Part shown: positions 56,609 through 64,000 of the stretch, one piece after another
How positions within the stretch are numbered: the stretch's first letter is position 1
How the letters are laid out: each line of letters opens with the position of its first letter
Origin: Rugosibacter aromaticivorans
GTDB taxonomy: Bacteria > Pseudomonadota > Gammaproteobacteria > Burkholderiales > Rhodocyclaceae
Length of the DNA: 64,000 bases
Direction of reading: 5' to 3'
Assembly: GCF_000934545.1 (NCBI RefSeq)
Contig: NZ_CP010554.1
Location: 434,001 to 498,000 of the forward strand
Position numbers and translations under genes: made by a program
The notes under the pieces: model-generated
Seen by the model: only the letters and a program-made list of their open reading frames with translations
Database searches by the model: none
What the model was told of the DNA's origin: nothing

Positions 56609-57076
56609 TTAATCCCAACGACGATAATCGTGGCGGCCTTCATCGTGATGCTCGTACCGATCACCATCATCGTCTCTACGCCATCTGCCGCGATCATCCC
56701 AATTCCTGCGGTCATCGTGGTCTCTGCGATGATGTTCGTAGTAGCCATGCCCGCGTCTTTCGACATACATCACTTGCGGGCCGTAATACGCTACCGGGCG
56801 CGGCGAGGTATACACCGGCGCATATGCGGGTGCTGCGACATAGTGATCACGTTGCCGACGCTCCGTGGTGATGGCAACACCCGTTGCTGCACCCAATGCG
56901 CCACCGATGATCGCGCCATCCCGGCCGCCGATTTGTTGGCCGATGATAGCGCCTGTGCCGCCACCGATAACGCCACCGAGCATCGCATCAAGCGACCGGT
57001 CGTGCGCCTGTGCGGTGCCAGCCGCAATGAGCAGTGATGAACAAAGAGCAAGCGCAATACTGTTTTTGGTTTTCAT
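56609..57076 (-). CDS. Secreted glycine-zipper protein
   Basis: The 155-residue protein has a signal peptide (IALALCSSLLIAAGTAQAH), a glycine zipper membrane-insertion segment (MLGGVIGGGTGAIIGQQIGG then RDGAIIGGALGAATGVA), and a Tyr/Pro linker leading to a highly charged His/Asp/Arg/Tyr-rich tail. Glycine-zipper proteins occur in the outer membrane or periplasm; the charged tail could bind metal or polyanions. No specific function can be given. Confidence 0.85.
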   Translation of the reverse strand: MKTKNSIALALCSSLLIAAGTAQAHDRSLDAMLGGVIGGGTGAIIGQQIGGRDGAIIGGALGAATGVAITTERRQRDHYVAAPAYAPVYTSPRPVAYYGPQVMYVERRGHGYYEHHRRDHDDRRNWDDRGRWRRDDDGDRYEHHDEGRHDYRRWD

Positions 57077-57201
57077 GATTCACCTCCGTTAAGTGGTGAT
57101 TGCAAGATAGCCGTGATGCTCAGTGAAAGTGTGTTGGCGAGGTAAGGATGTGTAACGAAAGGTAATGGTCGGTGGGTTACACCAAATCCCAAACGCGATA
57201 C

Positions 57202-57996
57202 TCAGCTTTGCGGTGGCGGTATGGTGTGCGAGCGGTGAATTTCTGCCCGCAGTGCGGAGACTTCCTCGCGCAGCAGACGGATGTCGTGGTGCATCTCGTG
57301 CCGCAGTTTTTTTTCGTCTTCGCCGATCAAGAAGGCGGCGATCGAGGCTGTCACCAGTGACAGCAGGGCGAAGCCGATGATGACGATAAGCACCGCAAAC
57401 AGGCGCGAGGCCAGTGTGGTGGGGATCACATCGCCATAGCCAACTGTAGAGCCGGTGACAAAGGCCAGCCAGAGTCCTTCACCGTAACTGTGCACGGTGG
57501 GTTCCAGCCAGTAAAAAATTTCGCCCGAGAGCGCCATGGTAATCACCCCGACAGTGAGTATCCAGGGCGTGAGCGTGGCGCGTAGCAGTGCGCGCGTTGT
57601 CGCCAGCGTGCGGGCCAGTAGCAGCGAAGCCCAGATCACGCGCATCAGGCGCGTCAGTACCAGCCAGTGGCCTTCGATGCCGAACAGGCTGGCCGTCGCC
57701 GCCGCGATGATGACCAGGCTGAGCCAGTTGCGCGCCACATAGTGCCATGGCTCGCGACTGACATGCAGCATCCACAGCAACTCCGCGCTAAAGGCCGCAA
57801 AAATCAGGGCATCCAGCGCGCGTCCCACGCCATGCCAGGCCGTATCCGGCGGGGCGATATCGATCCACAGCGCCGGCAGGGCCAATAGCGCTACGACCAT
57901 CATCGGCCAGTGCAGGCGCTTCATCCAGAGGTGGGTGGCAGGCGTGTCGTGTGGCGCGACGCCACCGATGCCGAAGAAAGTGCGCGGATTGAGCAT
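57202..57996 (-). CDS. Potassium channel of the voltage-gated type
   Basis: A 264-residue protein with about six helices. The selectivity filter TVGYGD sits in FVTGSTVGYGDVIPTT near residue 193, preceded by a pore helix and followed by LFAVLIVIIGFALLSLVTAS. The S4-like helix has few regularly spaced positive residues, so voltage sensing is uncertain. The C-terminus is a short coiled coil (DEKKLRHEMHHDIRLLREEV). It is near two antiporters and a YbdK ligase. Confidence 0.9.
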   Translation of the reverse strand: MLNPRTFFGIGGVAPHDTPATHLWMKRLHWPMMVVALLALPALWIDIAPPDTAWHGVGRALDALIFAAFSAELLWMLHVSREPWHYVARNWLSLVIIAAATASLFGIEGHWLVLTRLMRVIWASLLLARTLATTRALLRATLTPWILTVGVITMALSGEIFYWLEPTVHSYGEGLWLAFVTGSTVGYGDVIPTTLASRLFAVLIVIIGFALLSLVTASIAAFLIGEDEKKLRHEMHHDIRLLREEVSALRAEIHRSHTIPPPQS

Positions 57997-58060
57997 GTGT
58001 TAATGGTAGCGCAGTCGGCCGCAGCATACGCGGACGATTCGCCGTTACAATTCCAACATC

Positions 58061-59076
58061 ATGAGCGCACATCCCGCTGCCGCAACCTTCATCGCCCGCT
58101 GGTCTGCCGCCAGTGGTTCCGAGTGCGCCAATTACCAGCTCTTTACCACCGAGCTGTGCCGCACGCTTGATGTTGAACCGCCGCAGCCCGCTGTTGATGA
58201 GGTGGGCGAAAACGCCTGGTGCTTCGAGCGGCGCATCATGTTTCATCATGGCGATGCCTGCCCATCGGCTGGCTGTATCGACTGTTATCGGCGCAACGTG
58301 TTTTTGCTGGAAGCAAAAAAGCTCAAAACCGGCGGCGCGCGGACGTTCGACGATGCCTTGCTGTGCGCTCGTGCCCAAGCCGAAAACTATGCCCGCGCCC
58401 TGCCTGCCGACGGGGAGCGGCCACCGTATCGCCATCGCCGACTTTTTGCACGAAGACATTCGCGAACGCTTGCGGCGGTTGTTCATTGACCCGCTCGCGC
58501 TCGATCCGGCCAGGCACACCGCACGCGTCACGCGCGAATCGCCGCGTCTCTGGTCGAGGTGGCCAAGTTGCTTGAAACAAGTGATGGCAAACCCGCCATG
58601 CCGCCGAGACCGTTGCCAGTTTTTTCATCCGCTGCCTGTTCTCGATGTTCGCTGAAGACGTGGTGCTGATTCCCAAGGACGCCTTCTCCGCACCGTAGCG
58701 CAGCTTCAGGAAACGCCGGACCATTTTGTGCTCCTGATTGGCGAGCTGTGGCAGGCGATGGGCAAGGGCGAGTGTTCCGCCGCTATCCGCGCTGCCGCGT
58801 TTCAACGGCAAGCTGTTCAAGCCGCCTGCGGTTGGGGCGATGGTGCTACCGCGGGCAGTAATCACCCTGCTGATTGAGGGGGCAAAAGCTGACTGGACGG
58901 ACGTTGAACCGGCCCTTTTCGGCACCTTGCTCGAACGCGCGCTCGACCCGCAGGAGCGCCGCGCGCCTCTGTCGAGCGGCTGGTGCTGCCCACGGTGATC
59001 GAGCCGCTGCACGGGCGCTGGCGCAATATGCAGGCCGCGCACGACGAGCCGACGCTGACCGGCCTTTACAACGTCA
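58061..59076 (+). pseudogene. MmeI-like DNA methyltransferase remnant
   Basis: The first frame (MSAHPAAATFIARWSAASGS ... CIDCYRRNVFLLEAKKLK) matches the N-terminal nuclease-like domain of large MmeI-type restriction-modification fusion enzymes. Later segments appear in alternating frames: IAIADFLHEDIRERLRRLFI then [46 protein letters not shown], and LIEGAKADWTDVEPALFGTL then LERALDPQERR, and VERLVLPTVIEPLHGRWRNM. Several frameshifts are needed to join them, and the methyltransferase catalytic part (DPACGSG, NPPY/F) is gone. Clearly inactive. Confidence 0.8.
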
Positions 59077-59350
59077 TGCAGAAAGTCGGCGCTGGCGAGA
59101 CGGCATTCCGTCGCGCTGCGAGATGCGTTCGCAACCAGGCGGCAAAGGTGGCTTCGTCGATGCCACCGGCGGCAAGCGCCAGCACGGCGGTGACGCATGA
59201 CAGGTCGTCTGCGGTCAGCAGGTTTTGCGGGCAGGCGAGAGCGGATTGGAGCAGGCCCGCATCACGCACACCGGAAAGTCCGCCATGCTCGGCGAGCTGC
59301 GTGTCATGGACGGCGCGGACTGCCGTCGTTTCGATCCAGATGAAACTCAT
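59066..59350 (-). CDS. Truncated Doc (Fic) toxin lacking the catalytic motif
   Basis: The ORF of 94 residues starts MSFIWIETTAVRAVHDTQLA then EHGGLSGVRDAGLLQSAL, the N-terminus of death-on-curing toxins, and continues SCVTAVLALAAGGIDEATFA, the C-terminus. About 40 residues between them, holding the Fic signature HPFxDGNKR, are absent without breaking the frame. The last residues ([13 protein letters not shown]) come from a repeat copy. Doc phosphorylates EF-Tu through that missing motif, so this product cannot be active. It may be a pseudogene or a leftover partner for an antitoxin. Confidence 0.75.
   Translation of the reverse strand: MSFIWIETTAVRAVHDTQLAEHGGLSGVRDAGLLQSALACPQNLLTADDLSCVTAVLALAAGGIDEATFAAWLRTHLAARRNAVSPAPTFCMTL
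59081..59103. repeat. Dispersed repeat copy at the methyltransferase/doc junction
   Basis: AAAGTCGGCGCTGGCGAGAC then GGC is the reverse form of the dispersed repeat with two changes. It marks the end of both truncated genes, which suggests a link between the repeat and the rearrangement. Confidence 0.65.
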
Positions 59351-59357
59351 CCCGCTG

Positions 59358-59500
59358 TCATTTGGCTGATTCGCGCAGCACATGGCGACGACGCTTCATG
59401 ATGGTTTTGGCGGCAGTCGTCTGACGCGCGAATTTCGAGATCAAAAGCGGTTACCCGAAAGCCGTCTGGCGATACTCCTGTTGGTTATTACGAATGTAAT
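59358..59500 (-). pseudogene. Antitoxin remnant upstream of doc
   Basis: Seven bases before the doc start, a minus-strand frame ends KFARQTTAAKTIMKRRRHVL then RESAK and stop, like the C-terminus of the AbrB/SpoVT-type antitoxins that precede chromosomal doc genes. Upstream pieces in other frames (GVSPDGFRVTAFD) look like the middle of such a protein, interrupted by stops. The DNA-binding N-terminus is not found. Most likely a decayed antitoxin. Confidence 0.6.
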
Positions 59501-59543
59501 AACCGCGCGGAAGGTGGCGTTGTCAGCGCGTAGTCTCTGGCGT

Positions 59544-61244
59544 TCAGTTTTTTGCGTTGTGGGCCGCGAGGGCTTTTTCGCGAATCCTGCTCAAGGTGGT
59601 TTGTGTGGTGATGGCGTCGGGGTCGGTGAGGATGTCGATCACCGCAGGTTTTCCTGCGGCGAGTGCGCGATCGAGCGCGCTTGCGAATTGCACGGTGTCG
59701 GTCACCGTTTCGCCATATGCGCCATAGGCGCGTGCCAAGGCAGCAAAGTCGGGGTTGGTGAGCGCGGTGCCATAGACGCGCGTCGGATATTCACGTTCCT
59801 GGTGCATACGGATCGTGCCATAGATGCCATTATTGACGATGATGAAAATCACATTGAGGCCGTAATGCACGGCGGTGGCGAGCTCTTGTCCGTTCATCAT
59901 GTAGTCGCCATCGCCATTGAACGAGAGCACGGTGCGTTCGCGGTGTGCCACTTTGGCGGCAATCGCCGCCGGCACGCCGTAGCCCATCGAACCGGCGGAG
60001 GGGGCGAGTTGGGTGCGATAGCCGGTGTAGCGATGAAAGCGTTGCATCCAGCCCGAGAAGTTGCCAGCACCCATGGTGTAAATCGTGTCTTCAGGCAGCC
60101 TGCGCCCGAGCGTGAGGATGACTTCGCGCAGGTCTACTTTGCCTGGCATGCCGTTGTAGGCGGTGCTTTGCCAGATTTCATAATCGCGCCGTGCAGCGCG
60201 GGTGTGCGCGGCGTACTTCGGCCGGGCAGGCGCGTTTAACGCACTCGCGGCGTGGGCGAATTCGTTCATGCCGGCATTGATCAAAAGCTCCCCCTGATAG
60301 ACACGGCCAAGCTCACTTACGTCGGCGTGCACGTGAATCAGTGTTTGTTGGGGCACCGGTGGTGTGAGGAGCGTGTAGCCCGCAGTAGTCATTTCGCCTA
60401 AGCGTGCGCCAATGACGAGCACGAGATCCGCGTCGCGAATGCGTTGCGCCAGCGCCGGGTTGATGCCGATGCCGGCATCGCCACAGTAGCTGTTGTGGCG
60501 GTTGTCGAGCAAATCCTGAAAGCGGAAGGCGCAACTGACGGGCAGGTCGAAAGTGCTGACAAACCGGCGAATATCGGCGATGCCTTGCGCTGTCCAGCCC
60601 GCGCCGCCAAGGATGACGATGGGCCGTGCGGCGGCTTCAATCAAGGCTTTCAAGCGCACCATGTCGGCTGGCTGAGGCGCGGCCTGCACCGCTTTGTAGC
60701 GGTGAGCGTCAGCCACCGCCGCTGTGTGCATCAGCATGTCTTCGGGCAGTGCCAGTACCACGGGGCCGGGGCGGCCCGATACCGCGAGGTGAAAGGCGTG
60801 GCTGACATACTCGGGAATGCGGTCGGTGCGGTCGATTTGCGCCACCCACTTGGCCATGGGGCCGAACATGCGACGGAAATCGATTTCCTGAAAAGATTCT
60901 CGCTCGACCTGGCCGGAGGCAACCTGGCCGATGAACAGAATCATCGGCTCGCTATCCTGAAACGCGGTGTGCACGCCAATCGATGCATTGGCTGCGCCCG
61001 GGCCGCGGGTCACGAAACAGATGCCCGGTGTGCCGGTCAGCTTGCCATAGGCGCCGGCCATGAAGGCGGCACCACCTTCCTGACGAGCGGCGATGAGTTC
61101 GATCGAGGAGCGTGCGTCATAAAGTGCGTCAAGCACGGCAAGATAGGATTCGCCAGGAACGCAAAACGCGTGTCGAACACCATGAGTCTTGAGCTGATCG
61201 ACCAGAATCTGGCCACCAGTACGCGGGATGGGGGGTGTAGTCAT
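59544..61244 (-). CDS. TPP-dependent enzyme, acetolactate synthase-like
   Basis: A 566-residue thiamine-diphosphate enzyme with the conserved Glu region IAARQEGGAAFMAGAYGKLT, the central domain (IVILGGAGWTAQG) and the TPP motif GDGDYMMNGQELATAVHYGL ending in VNN. It resembles IlvB-type and benzoylformate decarboxylase-like proteins but has no small regulatory subunit gene nearby, so a biosynthetic ALS is less likely than a 2-oxoacid decarboxylase or carboligase role. Confidence 0.87.
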   Translation of the reverse strand: MTTPPIPRTGGQILVDQLKTHGVRHAFCVPGESYLAVLDALYDARSSIELIAARQEGGAAFMAGAYGKLTGTPGICFVTRGPGAANASIGVHTAFQDSEPMILFIGQVASGQVERESFQEIDFRRMFGPMAKWVAQIDRTDRIPEYVSHAFHLAVSGRPGPVVLALPEDMLMHTAAVADAHRYKAVQAAPQPADMVRLKALIEAAARPIVILGGAGWTAQGIADIRRFVSTFDLPVSCAFRFQDLLDNRHNSYCGDAGIGINPALAQRIRDADLVLVIGARLGEMTTAGYTLLTPPVPQQTLIHVHADVSELGRVYQGELLINAGMNEFAHAASALNAPARPKYAAHTRAARRDYEIWQSTAYNGMPGKVDLREVILTLGRRLPEDTIYTMGAGNFSGWMQRFHRYTGYRTQLAPSAGSMGYGVPAAIAAKVAHRERTVLSFNGDGDYMMNGQELATAVHYGLNVIFIIVNNGIYGTIRMHQEREYPTRVYGTALTNPDFAALARAYGAYGETVTDTVQFASALDRALAAGKPAVIDILTDPDAITTQTTLSRIREKALAAHNAKN

Positions 61245-61457
61245 TAGAAATAGGTGGTATTCACGCTGGCGGAAAGCGTGATCTTACCGGGTAACGCGGA
61301 CCGCTGGCATGGGTGTGGCGCGAGGGCGTGGATTTTCTTAATAAACTACTTTCGATTTCATTTCCACTTACATTGTTTTTGTTTAATTTTTTCTAAAAAT
61401 TACCTGTGCAAAACAAGCCTAAGTCGTTGTTGCCACTAAAAATTTTTCCTTTACTTC

Positions 61458-61486
61458 TTGACCGCGAAAAAAAAGTGGCATAAAGT
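61458..61486 (+). promoter_or_regulatory. mraZ (dcw) promoter
   Basis: TTGACC at 61458-61463 and TAAAGT at 61481-61486 with 17 bases between. The MraZ boxes overlap the -10 and the start region, as in known autorepressed mra promoters. The AT-rich stretch 61320-61440 upstream holds no gene. Confidence 0.6.
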
Positions 61487-61510
61487 GGGAATCAGTGGGA
61501 AATGGTGGGA
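61475..61510 (+). promoter_or_regulatory. MraZ operator: four GTGG repeats
   Basis: GTGGCA, GTGGGA, GTGGGA and GTGGGA begin at 61475, 61485, 61495 and 61505, exactly ten bases apart. MraZ proteins bind such direct GTGGG repeats spaced one helical turn. The last box ends 36 bases before the mraZ start. Confidence 0.9.
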
Positions 61511-61546
61511 ATTTGTTCAATTTTTCCCCCGCCGATGGAGGTTCCA

Positions 61547-61993
61547 ATGTTTCAGGGTGCAGCGCCGCTCAATCTCGATGCTAAAGGTCGCATGGCAACA
61601 CCGGCGAAGCATCGTGACGCGCTGCTAACGGCTGGTGCGGGCAGGCTGGTGCTCACCGCACATCCCCATCGCTGCCTGCTGTTGTATCCGCAACCGGCGT
61701 GGGAACCGATCCGTGCGCAAATTCTGGCAGCACCGAGCCTGCAAATTGAATCCGCCATGGTGCGTCGTTTGCTGGTTGGTTTTGCTGAAGAGGTGGCGTT
61801 AGATAGCGCGGGGCGTCTGCTGATTTCACCCTCGTTGCGCCAATACGCGGGACTGGAAAAAGAGGTCTGGTTAGTGGGTCAGGGTAGCCATTTTGAAGTG
61901 TGGTCCGATGCGGGCTGGCGCGCGCAGCAAGAAGCCATTTTCGCGTTGGGGGACAAGTTGCTCCCTCTAGGGCTTGAACATCTTGCGCTGTGA
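61547..61993 (+). CDS. mraZ: MraZ, transcriptional regulator of the dcw cluster
   Basis: The 148-residue protein starts [20 protein letters not shown] and has the two AbrB-like half domains with DxKGRxxxP and its second copy [18 protein letters not shown]. It represses its own operon through the GTGG repeats just upstream. I chose ATG 61547 (site GGAGGTTCC); the open frame upstream lacks support. The stop overlaps the GTG start of rsmH. Confidence 0.96.
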   Translation: MFQGAAPLNLDAKGRMATPAKHRDALLTAGAGRLVLTAHPHRCLLLYPQPAWEPIRAQILAAPSLQIESAMVRRLLVGFAEEVALDSAGRLLISPSLRQYAGLEKEVWLVGQGSHFEVWSDAGWRAQQEAIFALGDKLLPLGLEHLAL

Positions 61994-62991
61994 GCACCCG
62001 CACGCATATCACGGTATTGCTCAACGAAGGGGTTGCAGCACTAGCGATTCGTCCCGCAGGCATTTATGTCGATGCGACATTTGGTCGTGGGGGGCACAGT
62101 CGAAAAATTCTCGAGTCCCTAGGCTCCGCCGGACGTTTGATTGCGTTGGATTGCGACGTGGCGGCGATCGAGGCCGGGCGCGCCATTGCCGATCCGCGCT
62201 TCACGCTGGTGCATGCGCATTTCAGCCAGATCGAATCGGTACTGGACCAATTAAAAATCACGCTGATCGATGGGGTATTGCTCGATCTGGGTGTGTCGTC
62301 GCCGCAACTGGATACGCCCGAGCGGGGCATGAGTTTTCGTTTTGATGCGCCGCTGGATATGCGCATGGATACGACGCAAGGAGAGACCGTGGCTGATTTC
62401 CTGGCGCGGGCATCGCAATCTGAAATAGGAAGGGTGATAAAAGATTATGGCGAAGAACGGTTTGCTCATGCGATTGCAAAGGCGCTTGTGGCTGCTCGGG
62501 GCGAAGGCCATATTACAAACACAAAGCAGCTTGCCACCCTCGTTGCGGGGGTCGTGCGCACGCGCGAACCGGGCCAGCATCCGGCGACGCGCACTTTCCA
62601 GGCGCTACGGATATACGTTAACCATGAGCTCGAAGAGCTTGCGCTAGCACTGCCCGGCTGCACGCGACGGTTAGCGCCTGGAGGACGGTTGGCTGTGATC
62701 AGCTTTCATTCGTTGGAGGATCGTATCGTCAAGCGCTTTATGCGCGATGGCGCAACATCGCCGCAGCCACCCAAAGGCGTGCCGATCCGTGCCGCCGATT
62801 TGCCAGCGCCGACTTTGCGTTTGATCGGCAAGCCGGTATTTCCGGGTGATGCTGAAGTTGCCACCAATCCGCGTTCGCGCAGTGCGGTGTTGCGGGTGGC
62901 GGAAACGGTGAATAACCATCTCACCAACCATCTTTCCGGGAAAACAATTAACAGCAATCCCCCCCGGCCCCCTTTCCGGGAAAGGGGGTGA
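61990..62991 (+). CDS. rsmH: RsmH, 16S rRNA m4C1402 methyltransferase
   Basis: The 333-residue protein starts with GTG at 61990, overlapping the mraZ stop. It has [20 protein letters not shown], the SAM motif [36 protein letters not shown] and [20 protein letters not shown]. The last 18 residues ([18 protein letters not shown]) and the stop codon come from a palindromic repeat (62968-62988), making the protein longer than the usual 310-315 residues. Confidence 0.96.
   Translation: MSTRTHITVLLNEGVAALAIRPAGIYVDATFGRGGHSRKILESLGSAGRLIALDCDVAAIEAGRAIADPRFTLVHAHFSQIESVLDQLKITLIDGVLLDLGVSSPQLDTPERGMSFRFDAPLDMRMDTTQGETVADFLARASQSEIGRVIKDYGEERFAHAIAKALVAARGEGHITNTKQLATLVAGVVRTREPGQHPATRTFQALRIYVNHELEELALALPGCTRRLAPGGRLAVISFHSLEDRIVKRFMRDGATSPQPPKGVPIRAADLPAPTLRLIGKPVFPGDAEVATNPRSRSAVLRVAETVNNHLTNHLSGKTINSNPPRPPFRERG
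62968..62988. repeat. Palindrome at the rsmH 3' end
   Basis: CCCCCTTTCC-G-GGAAAGGGGG, the same type as 46039-46059 in uvrD. It runs up to the rsmH stop codon (62989-62991) and lies seven bases before the ftsL start. Confidence 0.7.
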
Positions 62992-62995
62992 CTAG

Positions 62996-63331
62996 ATGGC
63001 ACGCCTAAACCTTAATCTCATACTGCTGCTTGTCGTGGTCATTTGTGCGCTCTCTGTGGTGAAGGCTAACCATCAGGCGCGCAAACTGTTTATCGCATTG
63101 GAGGCGGAGCAAAAACACCTGCGTGATCTGGATGTTGAATGGGGACAGTTGCAGCTTGAGCAAAGTACCTGGGCGGCCAATGCTCGTGTGGAAACCCTGG
63201 CGCGCGAAAAACTGGGCATGAAGCGCCCTGCGCCGGGTGAGGTGATGAGCGATGACGCACAGAAGATTGCCCCGGCTGCATCAACCCCGCCAGCCGCGCC
63301 AGCCGTTGCAAAGGCAAAGCCCACGCGATGA
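62996..63331 (+). CDS. ftsL: FtsL, cell-division protein
   Basis: A 111-residue bitopic protein: N-terminal membrane helix (LNLILLLVVVICALSVVKA), a periplasmic leucine-zipper-like coiled coil (ALEAEQKHLRDLDVEWGQLQ) and the conserved VETLAREKLGMKRPAPGEV. FtsL forms the FtsQLB complex. An Ala/Pro-rich tail of about 25 residues follows. Its stop overlaps the ftsI start (ATGA at 63328-63331). Confidence 0.93.
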   Translation: MARLNLNLILLLVVVICALSVVKANHQARKLFIALEAEQKHLRDLDVEWGQLQLEQSTWAANARVETLAREKLGMKRPAPGEVMSDDAQKIAPAASTPPAAPAVAKAKPTR

Positions 63332-64000
63332 AATCAATTCGTTTTTCACGCAGCCCGTTGCTCTCGCAGCCCTTGCCTTTGTGGCGGCGGCGCGTGGTGC
63401 TGTTTGTCATTCTCGGCGGGTTCGTGGTGTTGATGGGGCGCGCGTTTTATTTGCAAGGCATCAACAATGAATTTCTTGGAGACAAAGGCAAAGAGCGTTT
63501 TGAGCGGGTGCTGGATATTTCAGCCACGCGTGGTCGCATTACGGATCGACATGGTGATTTACTGGCGGTATCGACCCCTGTGCGTTCGGTGTGGGCGATT
63601 CCTGAAGATACGGAACTAAAACCGGGAGAAGCGCGCAGTTTGGCCGCGTTGCTAGGCATTGAGGTACGCGAGTTGAATCGCAAGCTGGCGTCCGACCGCG
63701 ATTTTATCTATCTCAAACGTCAATTGCCGCCGGATGTGACAGACAAGGTGATGGCGCTTAATTTGTCAGGCATCCATCAAAAAACCGAATATCGCCGCTA
63801 CTACCCTTCGGGTGAAGTGATGGCGCATATGGTTGGTTTCACGGGGGTGGATGAGTCGGGGCAAGAAGGTGTTGAGCTCGCATTTAATGACAAGCTGGCA
63901 GGCAAGCCGGGCAGCCGTCGTGTGATCAAGGATAGACGCGGGAATGTGATCGAAGATGTCGGCAGCATTCATCCGCCAACAGAAGGCCAGGACATTGCCT
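63328..64000 (+). CDS. ftsI: FtsI (PBP3), N-terminal part
   Basis: The frame starts ATG 63328 (MKSIRFSRSPLLSQPLPLWR) and is open to the window edge, about 224 residues. It shows the single membrane anchor (VVLFVILGGFVVLMGRAFYL) and the class B PBP dimerisation-domain motifs RGRITDRHGDLLAVSTPVRS, RRYYPSGEVMAHMVGFTGVD, GQEGVELAFNDKLAG and RRVIKDRRGNVIED. The transpeptidase domain lies beyond the window. It makes septal peptidoglycan crosslinks. Confidence 0.95.
   Translation, partial: MKSIRFSRSPLLSQPLPLWRRRVVLFVILGGFVVLMGRAFYLQGINNEFLGDKGKERFERVLDISATRGRITDRHGDLLAVSTPVRSVWAIPEDTELKPGEARSLAALLGIEVRELNRKLASDRDFIYLKRQLPPDVTDKVMALNLSGIHQKTEYRRYYPSGEVMAHMVGFTGVDESGQEGVELAFNDKLAGKPGSRRVIKDRRGNVIEDVGSIHPPTEGQDIA

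Noticed and set aside
58421..58447. A stretch resembling the dispersed repeat (CCACCGTATCGCCATCGCCG then ACTTTTT)
   Set aside because: In frame it encodes IAIADFLHEDIRERL, which belongs to the MmeI-like enzyme itself, so the likeness is probably chance.
59544..61244. Naming the TPP enzyme as biosynthetic acetolactate synthase IlvB
   Set aside because: No ilvN or ilvC is adjacent and the family is broad, so only the general class is supported.
62799..62815. Repeat-like GCCAGCGCCGACTTT in rsmH
   Set aside because: It encodes [10 protein letters not shown], a normal part of betaproteobacterial RsmH; only half the repeat is matched.

Overview
The window is a chromosomal segment of a betaproteobacterium with moderately high G+C. 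The evidence is the gene order yebC-ruvC-ruvA-ruvB-ybgC-tolQ...tolR-tolA-tolB-pal-cpoB-queE, a SAH riboswitch ahead of ahcY-metF, the start of a classical dcw cluster (mraZ-rsmH-ftsL-ftsI) and polyhydroxybutyrate genes. No 16S gene is present. A member of the Rhodocyclales/Nitrosomonadales range with aromatic or alicyclic catabolism fits, but the genus cannot be read from the sequence.

Layout. 1-690: decayed sequence (a CopG-type antitoxin remnant and a queE 3' remnant), then a likely kdp promoter. 694-8825: complete kdpF-A-B-C-D-E potassium uptake operon with an extra 31-codon leader ORF. 8881-19687, minus strand: queE, Tol-Pal and RuvABC, with a bdhA-patatin pair lodged between tolQ and tolR. 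19781-21018: two adjacent pseudogenes. 21025-25913, minus: a P-type cation ATPase, metF and ahcY, the last behind a SAH riboswitch. 26139-26268: initiator tRNA and terminator, then arfB and two small genes. 27253-37869: a catabolic island with two Rieske oxygenases, a Baeyer-Villiger-like flavoprotein, three SDRs, a GST, a small unknown protein and a XylR-type sigma-54 activator. 38395-48930: a ParA-like ATPase, quinone oxidoreductase, malic enzyme, a broken second parA, a methyltransferase, a bacterial phytochelatin-synthase-like protein, uvrD and a COG4389 membrane protein. 49352-57996: SulP transporter, DUF2252, a uspA remnant, two CPA-type antiporters flanking a YbdK-type ligase, and a K+ channel. 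58061-59500: wreck of an MmeI-like methyltransferase and a Doc toxin-antitoxin pair. 59544-61244: a TPP enzyme. 61458-64000: MraZ boxes and the start of the dcw cluster.

How parts work together. The catabolic island looks like one regulon. Two minus-strand sigma-54 promoters (35186-35201 and 38005-38020) each have a GTACAA-N2-TTGTAC palindrome about 100-115 bp upstream, and the XylR-like activator lies between them. The ahcY-metF operon is controlled by SAH. Kdp, two antiporters, a K+ channel and a gamma-glutamyl-type ligase together suggest strong investment in K+ control.

The window is rich in decay and in small inserted repeats. One repeat (core GCCGTATCACCAGCGCCGAC, then T run) lies between genes and also inside ruvA and the quinone oxidoreductase gene, where it encodes the same peptide KVGAGDTA. 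Other short palindromes have added peptide to UvrD and to the RsmH C-terminus. At least nine broken genes are described.
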